This document shows positions 1 to 9,434 of a stretch of 64,000 nt of DNA, in pieces (positions within the stretch are counted from its first letter, which is position 1; every line of letters starts with the position of its first letter). The stretch is from positions 1 to 64,000 of the forward strand of contig NZ_JAUZQF010000026.1 of assembly GCF_030718205.1 (NCBI RefSeq), in the 5' to 3' direction. The translations under genes were made by a program, and so were the position numbers. Below the pieces are notes generated by a model, which saw only the letters and a program-made list of their open reading frames with translations, had not been told where the DNA came from and did not search any database. The DNA is from Nonomuraea turcica. GTDB taxonomy: Bacteria; Actinomycetota; Actinomycetes; Streptosporangiales; Streptosporangiaceae.

Positions 1-160
1 CAATAACCGTCAAAAATGACGGGGTCATACATGTGTGATGCACATGCACTGGCTTTTAACACACTGTTGAGTTCTCAAGAAACGGACGCGTTTTCCGGCG
101 TTTCGTTTCGGTCTTGCGTTATGTCTTTATTCTTTCAGCCGTCCGAATCCTTGTCAAATT
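1..160 (-). promoter_or_regulatory. rRNA operon promoter and 16S leader (16S gene lies left of the window)
   Basis: Read on the minus strand, this stretch has a TTGACA -35 (152-157), an 18-nt spacer and an AGAATA -10 (128-133). It is followed by the box TTGAGAACTCAA (69-80) and then by GTGTTAAAAGCCAGTG. The TTGAGAACTCAACAGTGTG leader is the sequence normally found just upstream of actinobacterial 16S rRNA genes. A short hairpin, CCGTCA-AAAA-TGACGG, sits at 7-22 and may belong to a processing stem. The region is AT-rich compared with its surroundings. The 16S 5' end is not inside the window, so the operon is inferred from its leader only. Confidence 0.8.
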
Positions 161-334
161 GACTGGGCTTCTGGTACAACGCGCACAACACGCCAAGTCC
201 ACCGGAGTGGAGGAGGAGTGGGTTGCGCCGCACCGTGTCGGCTTCTAAAGATTAGCAGCGCTCTCAGACCGCTCGGGACGGTTCGTCATGTTCTTCGGAC
301 ACAGAACGATCACGACCGAACATAGACTCCCCAC

Positions 335-2425
335 GTGAGCAGCAACACGCCGCCACTGGCGAAGAAGATTCCTACCGAGCGGACCCACCACGGCGACACC
401 GTCATCGACGAGTACGCCTGGCTGAGCAACAAGGAAGATCCGGATACCAAGGCCTACCTGGAGGCGGAGAACGAGTTCCTCAAACAGCAGACCGGTCACC
501 TCTCCGACCTCCAGGAGCAGGTGTTCCAAGAGATCAAGGGCCGCACCCAGGAGACGGACCTGTCGGTGCCGAGCCGCAAGGGCGCGTGGTGGTACTTCAG
601 CCGCACCGAGGAGGGCAAGCAGTACGCGGTCTCCTGCCGCGTCCCCGCGGACAGCGACGCACCACCGGAGATCACCCCAGGCGGCAAGCTCGACCGCGAG
701 CAGGTGATCCTCGACGGCAACGAGCTCGCCGGCGACAGCGCGTTCTTCTCGATCGGCACCAGCGCCGTCACGCCCGACGGCACGATGCTGGCCTACTCGA
801 CCGACTACAAGGGCGACGAGCGCTTCACCCTGAGGTTCAAGAACCTCGAGACGGGTGAGCTGCTGCCCGACGAGATCGCCGACATCTTCTACGGGGGCTC
901 CTGGTCGGCCGACGGCTCGGCGTTCTTCTACACGCGCGTCGACGACGCCTGGCGCCCGTTCCAGGTCTACCGGCACACCCTCGGCACCGAGGAGGACGTG
1001 CTGGTCTACGAGGAGACCGACGAACGTTACTGGGTCGGCATCGGGCTGACGCGCAGCGAGCGCTACCTGGTGCTCGGCGCGGGCAGCAAGATCACCAGCG
1101 AAGTGCGCATCCTCGACGCGAACGACCCCGCCGGCGAGTTCCGTATCGTCCGGCCCCGGACGACGGGGGTTGAATACAGCGTCGAGCACGCGGGCGACTT
1201 CTTCTACATCCTGCACAACGAGAACGCCGAGAACTTCGAGCTGGCCACGGCCCCGCTCGACGACCCGGGCGCCTGGACTCCGATCATCGCGCACCGCGAC
1301 GACACCAGGCTCCTGGAGATCGACGCGTTCGAGGGCCACGCCGTGGTGCACTTCCGCCGCGATGGGCTGACGGGCCTGAGGGTTCTGCCGTACCCGAGCA
1401 CGATCGCCGACTGGCGCGAGCGCGTCGAGGCGGCCGAGCGGAACGCGTACGAGATCGACTTCCCCGAGCCGCTGTACGACGTCGGCCCGGCCGGCAATCC
1501 GGAGTTCAGCACCAAGCGGCTCAGGCTGGCGTACACGAGCATGGTGACCCCGCCCAGCGTGTACGACTACGAGCTCGACACCCACGAGCTGATCCTGCTC
1601 AAGCGGCGCCCGGTGCTCGGCGGCTACGAGCCGGCCGACTACGAGCAGTTCAGGGAGTGGGCCACGACCGAGGACGGGACGAGGATCCCGGTGTCCATCG
1701 TGAAGCGGAAGGACGCGAGCAAGCCCGCCCCGACCGTGCTGTACGGGTACGGCAGCTACGAGACCTCCATCGACCCGGGCTTCTCGGTGCCGAGGTTGTC
1801 GCTGCTGGACCGCGGGTTCGTCTTCGCCGTCGCGCACGTCAGGGGCGGTGGCGAGATGGGCCGCCACTGGTACGAGGACGGCAAGCTCACCAGGAAGCGC
1901 AACACGTTCACCGACTTCGTGGCCGTGGCCAGGCACCTGAAGGCGACCGGCTGGAGCGAGCGGATCATCGCCAGGGGCGGCTCGGCGGGCGGCCTGCTGA
2001 TGGGTGCGGTGACGAACCTGGCGCCGGAGGAGTTCGCGGGTGTGGTGGCCGAGGTGCCGTTCGTGGACGCGCTCAACACCATCCTGGACCCGTCGCTGCC
2101 GCTGACCGTGATCGAATGGGACGAGTGGGGCGACCCCCTGCACAACCCGGACGTGTACGCCTACATGAAGAGCTACACCCCGTACGAGAACGTGGACGGC
2201 AGGTCGTACCCGCCAATCCTGGCGATCACGAGCCTGAACGACACCCGCGTCCTCTACCACGAGCCGGCGAAGTGGATCGCCCGGCTGCGCTCGACCGCGC
2301 AGGGCGGCCCCTTCCTGCTGAAGACGGAGATGGGGGCGGGTCACGGCGGGCGCAGCGGCCGGTACGACGCCTGGCGCGAGGAGGCGTTCGCGCTCTCCTG
2401 GATCATCGAGAGGGGTACGTCATGA
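335..2425 (+). CDS. ptrB: S9A family serine peptidase, oligopeptidase B type
   Basis: Cytoplasmic oligopeptidase that trims short peptides, probably after basic residues. It has an N-terminal beta-propeller (about residues 70-400) and a C-terminal alpha/beta-hydrolase domain. The catalytic triad can be read as Ser550 in GGSAGG, Asp636 in LNDTRV and His670 in GAGHGGRSGR; the last motif is typical of oligopeptidase B. At 696 aa it has the usual family length, and there is no signal peptide. The GTG start has no Shine-Dalgarno but lies 6 nt after a TAGACT -10 (323-328), so a leaderless mRNA is likely. It overlaps the next gene by ATGA, so the two are translationally coupled. Oligopeptidase B versus prolyl oligopeptidase specificity is inferred from motifs only. 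Confidence 0.9.
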   Translation: MSSNTPPLAKKIPTERTHHGDTVIDEYAWLSNKEDPDTKAYLEAENEFLKQQTGHLSDLQEQVFQEIKGRTQETDLSVPSRKGAWWYFSRTEEGKQYAVSCRVPADSDAPPEITPGGKLDREQVILDGNELAGDSAFFSIGTSAVTPDGTMLAYSTDYKGDERFTLRFKNLETGELLPDEIADIFYGGSWSADGSAFFYTRVDDAWRPFQVYRHTLGTEEDVLVYEETDERYWVGIGLTRSERYLVLGAGSKITSEVRILDANDPAGEFRIVRPRTTGVEYSVEHAGDFFYILHNENAENFELATAPLDDPGAWTPIIAHRDDTRLLEIDAFEGHAVVHFRRDGLTGLRVLPYPSTIADWRERVEAAERNAYEIDFPEPLYDVGPAGNPEFSTKRLRLAYTSMVTPPSVYDYELDTHELILLKRRPVLGGYEPADYEQFREWATTEDGTRIPVSIVKRKDASKPAPTVLYGYGSYETSIDPGFSVPRLSLLDRGFVFAVAHVRGGGEMGRHWYEDGKLTRKRNTFTDFVAVARHLKATGWSERIIARGGSAGGLLMGAVTNLAPEEFAGVVAEVPFVDALNTILDPSLPLTVIEWDEWGDPLHNPDVYAYMKSYTPYENVDGRSYPPILAITSLNDTRVLYHEPAKWIARLRSTAQGGPFLLKTEMGAGHGGRSGRYDAWREEAFALSWIIERGTS

Positions 2426-3420
2426 CGTATCAGGCCGACGAGGGGCGCTATGAGCGCCAGCCGTACAACCGCAGCGGCCGCAGCGGGCTGAAGTTGCCCG
2501 CGGTCTCGCTGGGCCTGTGGCACAACTTCGGCGACAACCGGCCGATCGAGAACTCCCGGGCGATCCTGCGGCGGGCGTTCGATCTCGGCGTGACGCACTT
2601 CGACCTGGCCAACAACTACGGCGTGCCGTACGGGTCGGCGGAGAAGACCTTCGGCCGGATCATGCACGAAGATTTCCGCAAATATCGGGACGAGCTGGTG
2701 ATCTCCACCAAGGCCGGGTACGACATGTGGCCCGGCCCGTACGGCGAGTGGGGCTCCCGCAAATACCTCCTGGCCAGCCTGGACCAGTCGCTCCAGCGGA
2801 TGGGCCTGGACTACGTGGACATCTTCTACAGCCACCGTCCCGACCCGGAGACGCCGCTGGAGGAGACCATGGGGGCGCTGGACCGGGCGGTGCGCTCGGG
2901 CAAGGCGCTGTACGCGGGCATCTCCAACTACTCGGCGGAGCAGACCACGCAGGCCGCACGGATCATGCGGGAGCTGGGCACGCCGCTGCTCATCCACCAG
3001 CCGTCCTACTCGATGATCAACCGGTGGATCGAGGACGGGCTGCTGGACGCTGTGGAGGAGGCGGGGATGGGCTGCATCGTGTTCTCGCCGCTGGCGCAGG
3101 GCGTGCTGACCGACCGCTACCTGGATGGGGTGCCCGCCGACTCGCGGGCCGCCACCAGCCGCTTCCTCTCCCCCGACCGGGTCGACGCGGAACTGGCGCG
3201 CGATCTCAACGAGGTCGCCAGGGGCCGGGGGCAGACGCTGGCTCAGATGGCGTTGTCGTGGACGCTCAGGGACCCGCGGGTGACGAGTGTGCTCATCGGC
3301 GCGAGCAGCGTGAAACAGCTGGAGGACAACGTGGCCTGCGTGGACGGCCCCGACTTCACCGAGGACGAACTCGAGGCCATCGACAAAATCACAGAGCGCT
3401 GTGCCGCTGGAGGTAGGTGA
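2422..3420 (+). CDS. gpr: aldo/keto reductase, L-glyceraldehyde-3-phosphate reductase (YghZ/Gpr) type
   Basis: NADPH-dependent aldo/keto reductase of 332 aa. The catalytic tetrad is visible as Asp61 and Tyr66 (DLANNYG), Lys97 (STKAGY) and His138 (YSHRPD). The N-terminal RSGLKLPAVSLGLWHNFGD and the GSRKYLLASLDQSL block closely resemble E. coli YghZ, which reduces L-glyceraldehyde 3-phosphate and methylglyoxal, so aldehyde detoxification is the likely role. The start overlaps the peptidase stop (ATGA), indicating one operon. The last 32 bp overlap the 3' end of the convergent membrane-protein gene. Substrate is by family resemblance, not shown by the sequence. Confidence 0.9.
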   Translation: MTYQADEGRYERQPYNRSGRSGLKLPAVSLGLWHNFGDNRPIENSRAILRRAFDLGVTHFDLANNYGVPYGSAEKTFGRIMHEDFRKYRDELVISTKAGYDMWPGPYGEWGSRKYLLASLDQSLQRMGLDYVDIFYSHRPDPETPLEETMGALDRAVRSGKALYAGISNYSAEQTTQAARIMRELGTPLLIHQPSYSMINRWIEDGLLDAVEEAGMGCIVFSPLAQGVLTDRYLDGVPADSRAATSRFLSPDRVDAELARDLNEVARGRGQTLAQMALSWTLRDPRVTSVLIGASSVKQLEDNVACVDGPDFTEDELEAIDKITERCAAGGR

Positions 3421-5821
3421 AGGAGGCCCAACCGGGCAGCACCGGCAGCCAGAACGTGAGCAGCCGGTACAACAACACGGCCGACGTGGCCACCGCTTGC
3501 GGCACACCTGCCGCGATCAGCGCCAGGATGAGCGCGGTCTCGACCGCGCCCAGCCCGCCGGGTGTGGGTGCGGCCGAGCCGATCGCGTTGGCCGTGAGGT
3601 AGACGACGGCGACGGCGGTGAAGCTGATCTCACCGCCGAACGCCGCCACGCAGGCGTACAGACAGGCCACGAACGCGATGGTGATCGTGAGCGTGCCCAG
3701 GCCCGCCTCGATCATCTTGAGCGGCGACTGCAGCACGTCGAGCAGCCGCGGCAGCACGTTGCCGAACAGCTTGCGCAGCCGCGACGTGACCATCCTGCGC
3801 ACCGGCGGCACGCCGAGCACCACGACGACCAGCAGCGCGATGGCCAGCAGCGCCACGACGAGCCCGCGCGACGGCGTGAAGGAGGTGGCGGTGGTCGAGC
3901 CGGTGATGTAGGCGAACAGCAGCAGCAGCGAGATGTGGAAGACCAGCATGATCAGCTGCGAGGCGCCCACGCTGGCCACCGCGCTCGCCGGCGTGATGCC
4001 GCGCTTTTGCAGGTAGCGGGTGTTGATCGCGACCCCGCCCACGGCCGGCGGCGTCACGAGCTTGACGAACGAGGAAGCGAACTGCACGAGCACGGTACGC
4101 CAGAGCGGCAGCGGCTCGGGCACGAATCCCCGCAGCATCAGAGCAGCGGCCACGAAACTGGCGAACGCGGCCACCAGCGCCAGCCCCGACCAGGCCCAGT
4201 TGGCCGTGGTGATCACCTTGTAGACGTCCACCTGGCTGAGCTGGTAGAGGACGATGTACGCGGCGATCGTGCTGGCGATGATCGTGATCAGCGTGCGCGG
4301 ACGGAACCGCTCGAGGCGCAGCTCCTCGACCTTGCCCACCGGCTTGAGCGCGACGATGTGCTCGCGGAGCGCGGCCAGCAGGTTTTTCTCCTTCGCCAGG
4401 GCCGAGCGGGTCTCCCTGGTGAGCGCGATGCGCTGGAGCAGCGGCATGGCGGCGGCCAGCGCCTCGGGGCCCATCACGGCCGCCGCGGCCCGCACCGAGC
4501 GCTCAGGGCCGACGCGCAGCGCCAGGTAGGTGAGCAACTGGGCGACGTCGAGCCGCAGCAGCAGGTCGCCGGCGGCGATCTCGCCGCTGCGCGCGTCGGT
4601 CAGCACGACGCGTCCGTCCCGGTCGAGGTGGATGCTGTCGCCGGTGAGCCGCCGGTGCGCCAGGCGCTGGACCTGCAGCAGCTCGACCTGCTCCCAGATC
4701 TGGGCGAGCAGCTCGTCGTCGATGTCCGCGTCGGGCACCTCGTCGAGGGGACGCGTCTCGATGTGCTCGTAGGCGAGCAGCGCTGCCTCGGTGCCGATCT
4801 CGCTGGTGCCGAGGAGCCGGGGGGTGCTCGCGCCGGCCGCCTGGGCGGCGTACGCCATGAGCGCCTCGCGCTCCAGCTCGGCCCTGAGCGACCTGATGGC
4901 CCGGCGCCTGGTCTCGGAGTTGAGCCTGATGCGCCGCCACAGCCGGTAGGGCAGCCCGGCCACCTGCCGGTCCCGGTCGAGCACGGTGACGTCAAGGCTG
5001 CTGCCGTCCTTGAGCCCGATGGCGTAACGGCGGCTGCCCTGGTAGTCGTCCTCGACCCGCCGGGCCGACACCACCATGAACGACAGCTTGCGGAGCGCGG
5101 ACACCACGGCGCTGCCCGGCGGCCTGGTGTTGGGACTGCCGACGCCGTACAGGGTGGCGTAGCCGATGGCCATGCCGACCACCACGGTCACGATGGCGCT
5201 CGGCAGCGTGATCTGCCGGCCGGAGAAGAACGCCAGGATGTAGAGAGCGATCGTGGTCCACATCAGCATGCGCCAGGTGGGGCGGCGCGAGATGCGGACG
5301 GCGGTGGCGTACGCGACGACCGAGGTGAGCAGCGTGTTCAGCGGCTCGATGTCCCGGTCGCCGGTCAGCAGCACGCGCAGGTCGTCGAGATTGCCCCCGA
5401 CGAGCCACTGCCCGAGCAGGAACGACCCGGCCATGCCGATGATCGCGGCGATCAGGCCTTCGGCGACCCGCAGGCCGTCACGGTGGAAGACCCGCTCAAC
5501 GGCGAACGCCGCGGGCACCACGAGCACGGCCGCACCGCCGAGGAAGGCCGCGATCCTGCTGAGCAGCGGGACGAGCTCCGCGCCCTCCTTGACGTCGGCC
5601 TCGAGGCCGATGAGCGTCTGCTTGGCGACGAGGGCGAGCAGGATGACCGCGCCGAGCACGATCAGCGTGGCGAAGAAGCGCAGCAGGTCGGACGGGCGCC
5701 GCAGGCGCTGCGGCAACAGCGGCTCTACGACGTAGACGTCGTTGTCCGCGCGTGACTCTGCCACGGCTGGGTCCTCCTCCGCGAGGTCCGCCGCGTCATC
5801 TCTTTCCCTGATATCGGCCAC
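3389..5821 (-). CDS. integral membrane protein: degenerate kinase-like segment plus UPF0104/LPG-synthase-type flippase domain
   Basis: Protein of 810 aa. An acidic N-terminus is followed by about six membrane helices (residues 45-230), then a soluble segment (about 260-480) and a C-terminal block of seven or eight helices (about 500-805). The C-terminal block carries the LPG_synthase_TM (PF03706) pattern, including TPPAVGGVAINTRYL and APTPGGLGAVE. The soluble part resembles an aminoglycoside-phosphotransferase/ABC1-like kinase but its catalytic loop reads HRRLTGDSI and the DFG position reads TDAR, so it is probably a pseudokinase. Likely membrane-lipid or glycan translocation; no substrate can be assigned. 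GTG start with a poor ribosome site. Its 3' end overlaps the convergent reductase by 32 bp. Confidence 0.8.
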   Translation of the reverse strand: MADIRERDDAADLAEEDPAVAESRADNDVYVVEPLLPQRLRRPSDLLRFFATLIVLGAVILLALVAKQTLIGLEADVKEGAELVPLLSRIAAFLGGAAVLVVPAAFAVERVFHRDGLRVAEGLIAAIIGMAGSFLLGQWLVGGNLDDLRVLLTGDRDIEPLNTLLTSVVAYATAVRISRRPTWRMLMWTTIALYILAFFSGRQITLPSAIVTVVVGMAIGYATLYGVGSPNTRPPGSAVVSALRKLSFMVVSARRVEDDYQGSRRYAIGLKDGSSLDVTVLDRDRQVAGLPYRLWRRIRLNSETRRRAIRSLRAELEREALMAYAAQAAGASTPRLLGTSEIGTEAALLAYEHIETRPLDEVPDADIDDELLAQIWEQVELLQVQRLAHRRLTGDSIHLDRDGRVVLTDARSGEIAAGDLLLRLDVAQLLTYLALRVGPERSVRAAAAVMGPEALAAAMPLLQRIALTRETRSALAKEKNLLAALREHIVALKPVGKVEELRLERFRPRTLITIIASTIAAYIVLYQLSQVDVYKVITTANWAWSGLALVAAFASFVAAALMLRGFVPEPLPLWRTVLVQFASSFVKLVTPPAVGGVAINTRYLQKRGITPASAVASVGASQLIMLVFHISLLLLFAYITGSTTATSFTPSRGLVVALLAIALLVVVVLGVPPVRRMVTSRLRKLFGNVLPRLLDVLQSPLKMIEAGLGTLTITIAFVACLYACVAAFGGEISFTAVAVVYLTANAIGSAAPTPGGLGAVETALILALIAAGVPQAVATSAVLLYRLLTFWLPVLPGWASFTYLQRHSAL

Positions 5822-5958
5822 CGTCAGCGATTCTGCACCTTCCCGGCCGGACCGTACGATCTCTAGCTTCCAGTGTCCTCAATCCAGAGGCCGCGCAGCA
5901 AAGCTACACGGTGGAGCTCCAGGAGTTCATTCGGATTCCGCGACGTAAGCTGAGTCCC

Positions 5959-7962
5959 ATGTCGGGCGAATTGAGGGTATTGGGGGCATGTCCGCTGGAC
6001 TGCCCGGACACCTGTTCCTGGATCGTCACCGTCAACGATGGCAAGGCCGTCAAGCTACGCGGCAACCCCGACCACCCGTACACGCGAGGCGCGCTCTGCG
6101 TGAAGGTCAACCGTTACCTGGAGCACACGCAGGCCGCCGACCGCATTCTCCACCCGCTGCGCCGCGTCGGGCCCAAGGGCTCGGGCCGGTTCGAGCGCAT
6201 CACGTGGGACGAGGCGCTGGAGGAGATCTCGGTACGGCTGCGCGGCATCGTCGAGGAGCACGGCGGCGAGGCGATCTGGCCCTACCTGGGCACGGGCACG
6301 CTGGGCTACCTGCAGGGCGCCGAGGGCGTGGCGGGCCGGCGGTTCTGGAACGTGCTCGGCGCCTCCAAGCACTGGCTCAACATCTGCTCGGCGGCCGGGA
6401 ACAGCGGGCTCAAGCGTACGAACGGCACCCCGGCCGGCATGGACCCGGAGAACTTCTCGCTGGCCAAGCTGATCCTGCTCTGGGGCACCAACACGCTGAC
6501 CACCGGTCACCACCTGTGGAAGTTCATCCAGGACGCCCGGGCGAACGGCGCGTACGTGGTCGCCATCGACCCCATCCGCACCAGGACAGCCGATCAGGCC
6601 GACGAATACCTGCCGATCAGGCCGGGCACGGACGCGGCGCTCGCGCTCGGCCTGCTCAACGTCGTGCTCGCGGAGAACGCGCAGGACGAGGAGTTCCTGG
6701 CCGAGCACACCGAGGGCTGGCCGGAGTTCCGCGAGGAGATCCTGCGCCACCCGGTCGAAAAGGTGTCGGAGATCACCGGCATCCCGGTCGCGGATATCCA
6801 CAGCCTGGGGATGAGGCTGGCCCACACCCGCCCCACCGCCATCCGCGCCACGCATGGCCTCCAGCGGCACGCGGGAGGCGGCACCGCGTTGCGCACGATC
6901 GCCGCCATTCCCGGCGTCACCGGAGACTGGCGGCACCCGGGCGGCGGCATGGCGTTCTCGACCAGCGGCCACGTCCACCTGGACCTCGACACGCGCGAGG
7001 ACCTGCTGGCCAAGCCGGTCCGCACGCTGGTCATGACCAAGCTGGCCTCGCAACTCGACGACGTGAAATGCCTGTGGGTGTACGCGGCCAACCCGCTCGG
7101 CTCGACCCCCGACGGAAACGCGATCAGGCGGCAGCTCGCCCGCGAGGACCTGTTCACGGTCGTCATGGAGCAGTTCCCGACCGACACGGTGGACTATGCC
7201 GACATCGTGCTGCCGGCCACCATGCAGACCGAGCACTACGATCTGCACGCCGGGTACGGGCACCTGTACCTGCTGTGGAACGAGCCCGCGGTGGAGCCGG
7301 CCGGTGAGTGCCTGTCCACGACGGAGACGTTCCGGCGGCTGGCGGCGCACATGGGGCTGACCGAGCCGTCGTTGTACGACTCGGACCTGGAGCTGGCCGA
7401 GCAGCTGCTGTCCAGCGGGCATCCGTCGCTGGAGGGCGTCACGCTCGACCGGCTGCGCAAGGAGGGCTGGGTGCGGATGAACTATCCCAAGCCCTTCACC
7501 CCGTTCGCCGACGGTTTCCCGACGCCGTCGGGGCGGCTGCGCTTCCCGCCGACCGGCCGGGCGTACGTCCCGTCCCACACGGCCCAGGCGGAGGGCTCGG
7601 CGTACCCGCTGGCGCTGATCACGCCGGCCGCGCACACGTTCCTCAACACGATCTTCGGCAACAACCCCGAGCTGCGGCGGCGGGCCAAGGACCCGGTGGT
7701 GCTGGTCAACCCGGCCGACGCGGCGGCCCGCGGCCTGGCGGCAGGCCAGCGGGTACGGGTGCACAACGAGGGCGGCGAGTTCCTGGCCGATGTGGAGATC
7801 AGCGACCGGGTGGCGGCCGGGGTGGTGGCCTCGACGAAGGGCCGCTGGCCGAAGCTCAGCCCCGGCGGCGCCAACGCGAACGCCGTCGTGGCCGAGCGGG
7901 ACGGCGACATGGGCAAGGGCCCCGCCTATCACGACAACCTGGTCGAGATCAGTCCAGCTTGA
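5959..7962 (+). CDS. molybdopterin-dependent oxidoreductase with N-terminal 4Fe-4S site
   Basis: Protein of 667 aa in the molybdopterin oxidoreductase superfamily (formate dehydrogenase/thiosulfate reductase/DMSO reductase relatives). An N-terminal 4Fe-4S motif is formed by Cys11, Cys15, Cys19 and Cys47 (C-x3-C-x3-C-x27-C). The central molybdopterin domain is followed by a C-terminal molydopterin-dinucleotide-binding domain, from about residue 540 (ALITPAAHTFLNTIFGNNPEL to the end). No Tat signal is present, so it should be cytoplasmic. No partner subunit lies next to it. The start was moved to an ATG 7 nt after a TAAGCT -10 (5946-5951), a leaderless arrangement; an in-frame extension upstream is possible but has no ribosome site. 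The substrate is unknown. It overlaps the convergent GNAT gene by 14 bp. Confidence 0.85.
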   Translation: MSGELRVLGACPLDCPDTCSWIVTVNDGKAVKLRGNPDHPYTRGALCVKVNRYLEHTQAADRILHPLRRVGPKGSGRFERITWDEALEEISVRLRGIVEEHGGEAIWPYLGTGTLGYLQGAEGVAGRRFWNVLGASKHWLNICSAAGNSGLKRTNGTPAGMDPENFSLAKLILLWGTNTLTTGHHLWKFIQDARANGAYVVAIDPIRTRTADQADEYLPIRPGTDAALALGLLNVVLAENAQDEEFLAEHTEGWPEFREEILRHPVEKVSEITGIPVADIHSLGMRLAHTRPTAIRATHGLQRHAGGGTALRTIAAIPGVTGDWRHPGGGMAFSTSGHVHLDLDTREDLLAKPVRTLVMTKLASQLDDVKCLWVYAANPLGSTPDGNAIRRQLAREDLFTVVMEQFPTDTVDYADIVLPATMQTEHYDLHAGYGHLYLLWNEPAVEPAGECLSTTETFRRLAAHMGLTEPSLYDSDLELAEQLLSSGHPSLEGVTLDRLRKEGWVRMNYPKPFTPFADGFPTPSGRLRFPPTGRAYVPSHTAQAEGSAYPLALITPAAHTFLNTIFGNNPELRRRAKDPVVLVNPADAAARGLAAGQRVRVHNEGGEFLADVEISDRVAAGVVASTKGRWPKLSPGGANANAVVAERDGDMGKGPAYHDNLVEISPA

Positions 7963-8881
7963 GCTTGTAACCCTCGTGGGAGGCCGTGAAGCCGAGCGAG
8001 TCGTAGAAGCGGTGCGCGTCCTGGCGTGACTTGTCGGAGGTGAGCTGCACCATGGCGCAGCCGCGGGCGCGGGCTCGATCGATCGCCCACTGGATCATCG
8101 TGCGGCCGAGCCCTTGCCCGCGCGTGGACGCGGCGACCCTGACCGCCTCGATCAAGCACCTCTCGGCGCCGAGCCGCGACAGCCCGGCCAGGTAGGTGAG
8201 CTGCATCGTGCCCACCACCTTCCCGTCACGCTCGGCCACGATCAGCTCGTCGTAGGGGTTGGCGTCGATCCGGTCGAAGGCCGCCAGGTAACGCTCGTCG
8301 GCGGGGTCGCCCTCACGGGTGGCCCCCAGGGGATCGTCGGCGAGCATCGCGACGATCGCGGGCACGTCCTCCTTGCGTGCCTGGCGGAAGAGCAGGGACA
8401 GCACGTACTGCGACTCCGGGAGGTCGGGCCCCGGCTCCCGTGTGATCACGCCGACCTTCCCGCTCGGCACGAATCCCTTCCGGGCGTAAAGCGCGCGGGC
8501 GGCGTGGTTGGCGTCCACGACCCAGAGCCTCACCTCCGCGGCCCCGGCGGCACGGGCCCAGGCGACGGCCTCGTCGACCAGCCGGGAGCCCACGCCCGCG
8601 CCCCTCGCCTCCGGCGCCACCCACATGGACACCAGATGGGCCCCGGACTCCTCCAGGCGCCCGCACAAGAGCCCCACGTCCACGCCGTCGCCGGTCGCGG
8701 CCACCCACCACTGTGAATGCGGGTCTCTCAGCCACTCAGCCCATTTCTCCGCCGGGAACGCGGCCTCGCTCTCATAGGTGGCCCAGAAGGCGTCCGGGGT
8801 GTCCCGGAGAGCCCTCAGCCGCACCTCGCGCAGCCGCGCCTGATCCCCCACGCCAAGAGGCACAATATCGATTTCCTGCAT
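7949..8881 (-). CDS. tandem GNAT-domain acetyltransferase
   Basis: A 310-aa protein made of two GNAT folds. The first (residues 1-165) has the acetyl-CoA loop VAPEARGAGVGSRL and the alpha4 motif NHAARALYARKGF. The second (about 168-310) has VAASTRGQGLGRTM and HRFYDSLGF. Both pyrophosphate loops (R-G-x-G-x-G) look intact. The acceptor substrate is unknown. The ATG follows a CATGAT -10 (8888-8893 on the minus strand) by 6 nt with no Shine-Dalgarno, suggesting a leaderless transcript. It is convergent with the molybdopterin oxidoreductase and divergent from the next small membrane protein. Confidence 0.85.
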   Translation of the reverse strand: MQEIDIVPLGVGDQARLREVRLRALRDTPDAFWATYESEAAFPAEKWAEWLRDPHSQWWVAATGDGVDVGLLCGRLEESGAHLVSMWVAPEARGAGVGSRLVDEAVAWARAAGAAEVRLWVVDANHAARALYARKGFVPSGKVGVITREPGPDLPESQYVLSLLFRQARKEDVPAIVAMLADDPLGATREGDPADERYLAAFDRIDANPYDELIVAERDGKVVGTMQLTYLAGLSRLGAERCLIEAVRVAASTRGQGLGRTMIQWAIDRARARGCAMVQLTSDKSRQDAHRFYDSLGFTASHEGYKLKLD

Positions 8882-8971
8882 GTCTGAATCATGTCAGGGA
8901 CAGCTCAGGGTCCTTCCCCGATGCCCCCAAGGGATCCCAAAAGGCACGATTTCCCTATGGAGGAACGTCAC

Positions 8972-9421
8972 ATGAACGAAATCAGTCGACGCGATGAGGT
9001 CTCGCTTTCGGGCGCCGCCCTGCGTGGCGCCCCTTGGAAGGCCGCCGCCATCGGCGGCGGCGCGGTGAGCGCGGTCAGCTTCGGCCTGGGGGCGCTCACG
9101 GGCACTGGCGATCTGGTGTGGGCGCTGGGCCTCGGCATCAGCCTGTTCGCCCTGATCGCCGCGATCGGGGCGGTGTCCAAGCCGAACGAGGGCGACCGGG
9201 TGACCCGCCAGGCCCGCGTGTGGTCGCTGCGGCATCCGTGGAAGTTCGCGCTGCTGCCCGCGGGCATCACGGCGGTGCTGGACTACCCGGTGCAGCTGGT
9301 GCTGGACGGCGAAGGGGTGTTCGGCTCGGCCGTGGACGCGCTGTGGCACGGCGCGCTGGTCTACCTGATCGCCAGCATCCTGACGCTCACGATGCAGGGC
9401 CGGGCGCGCTCCGCCCGGTGA
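8972..9421 (+). CDS. small membrane protein of unknown function
   Basis: Protein of 149 aa with hydrophobic segments at about residues 27-45, 50-66, 93-110 and 120-142 and no signal peptide cleavage site. I do not recognise a named family. The start is the ATG after GGAGGA (8959-8964) with 7-nt spacing; an upstream in-frame start lacks a ribosome site. It stands alone between a divergent acetyltransferase and a convergent glyoxalase-like gene, so context gives no functional hint. Confidence 0.7.
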   Translation: MNEISRRDEVSLSGAALRGAPWKAAAIGGGAVSAVSFGLGALTGTGDLVWALGLGISLFALIAAIGAVSKPNEGDRVTRQARVWSLRHPWKFALLPAGITAVLDYPVQLVLDGEGVFGSAVDALWHGALVYLIASILTLTMQGRARSAR

Positions 9422-9434
9422 CCCGCACCCGTCC

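Noticed and set aside
245..2344. Long minus-strand open frame opposite the oligopeptidase
   Set aside because: Arg/Gly/Val-rich shadow of a high-GC gene with no recognisable domain; the plus-strand protein has a full catalytic triad.
3401..5755. 784-codon plus-strand frame opposite the flippase-like protein
   Set aside because: Composition is the antisense of membrane helices (His/Asp/Gln/Arg-rich) with no homology pattern.
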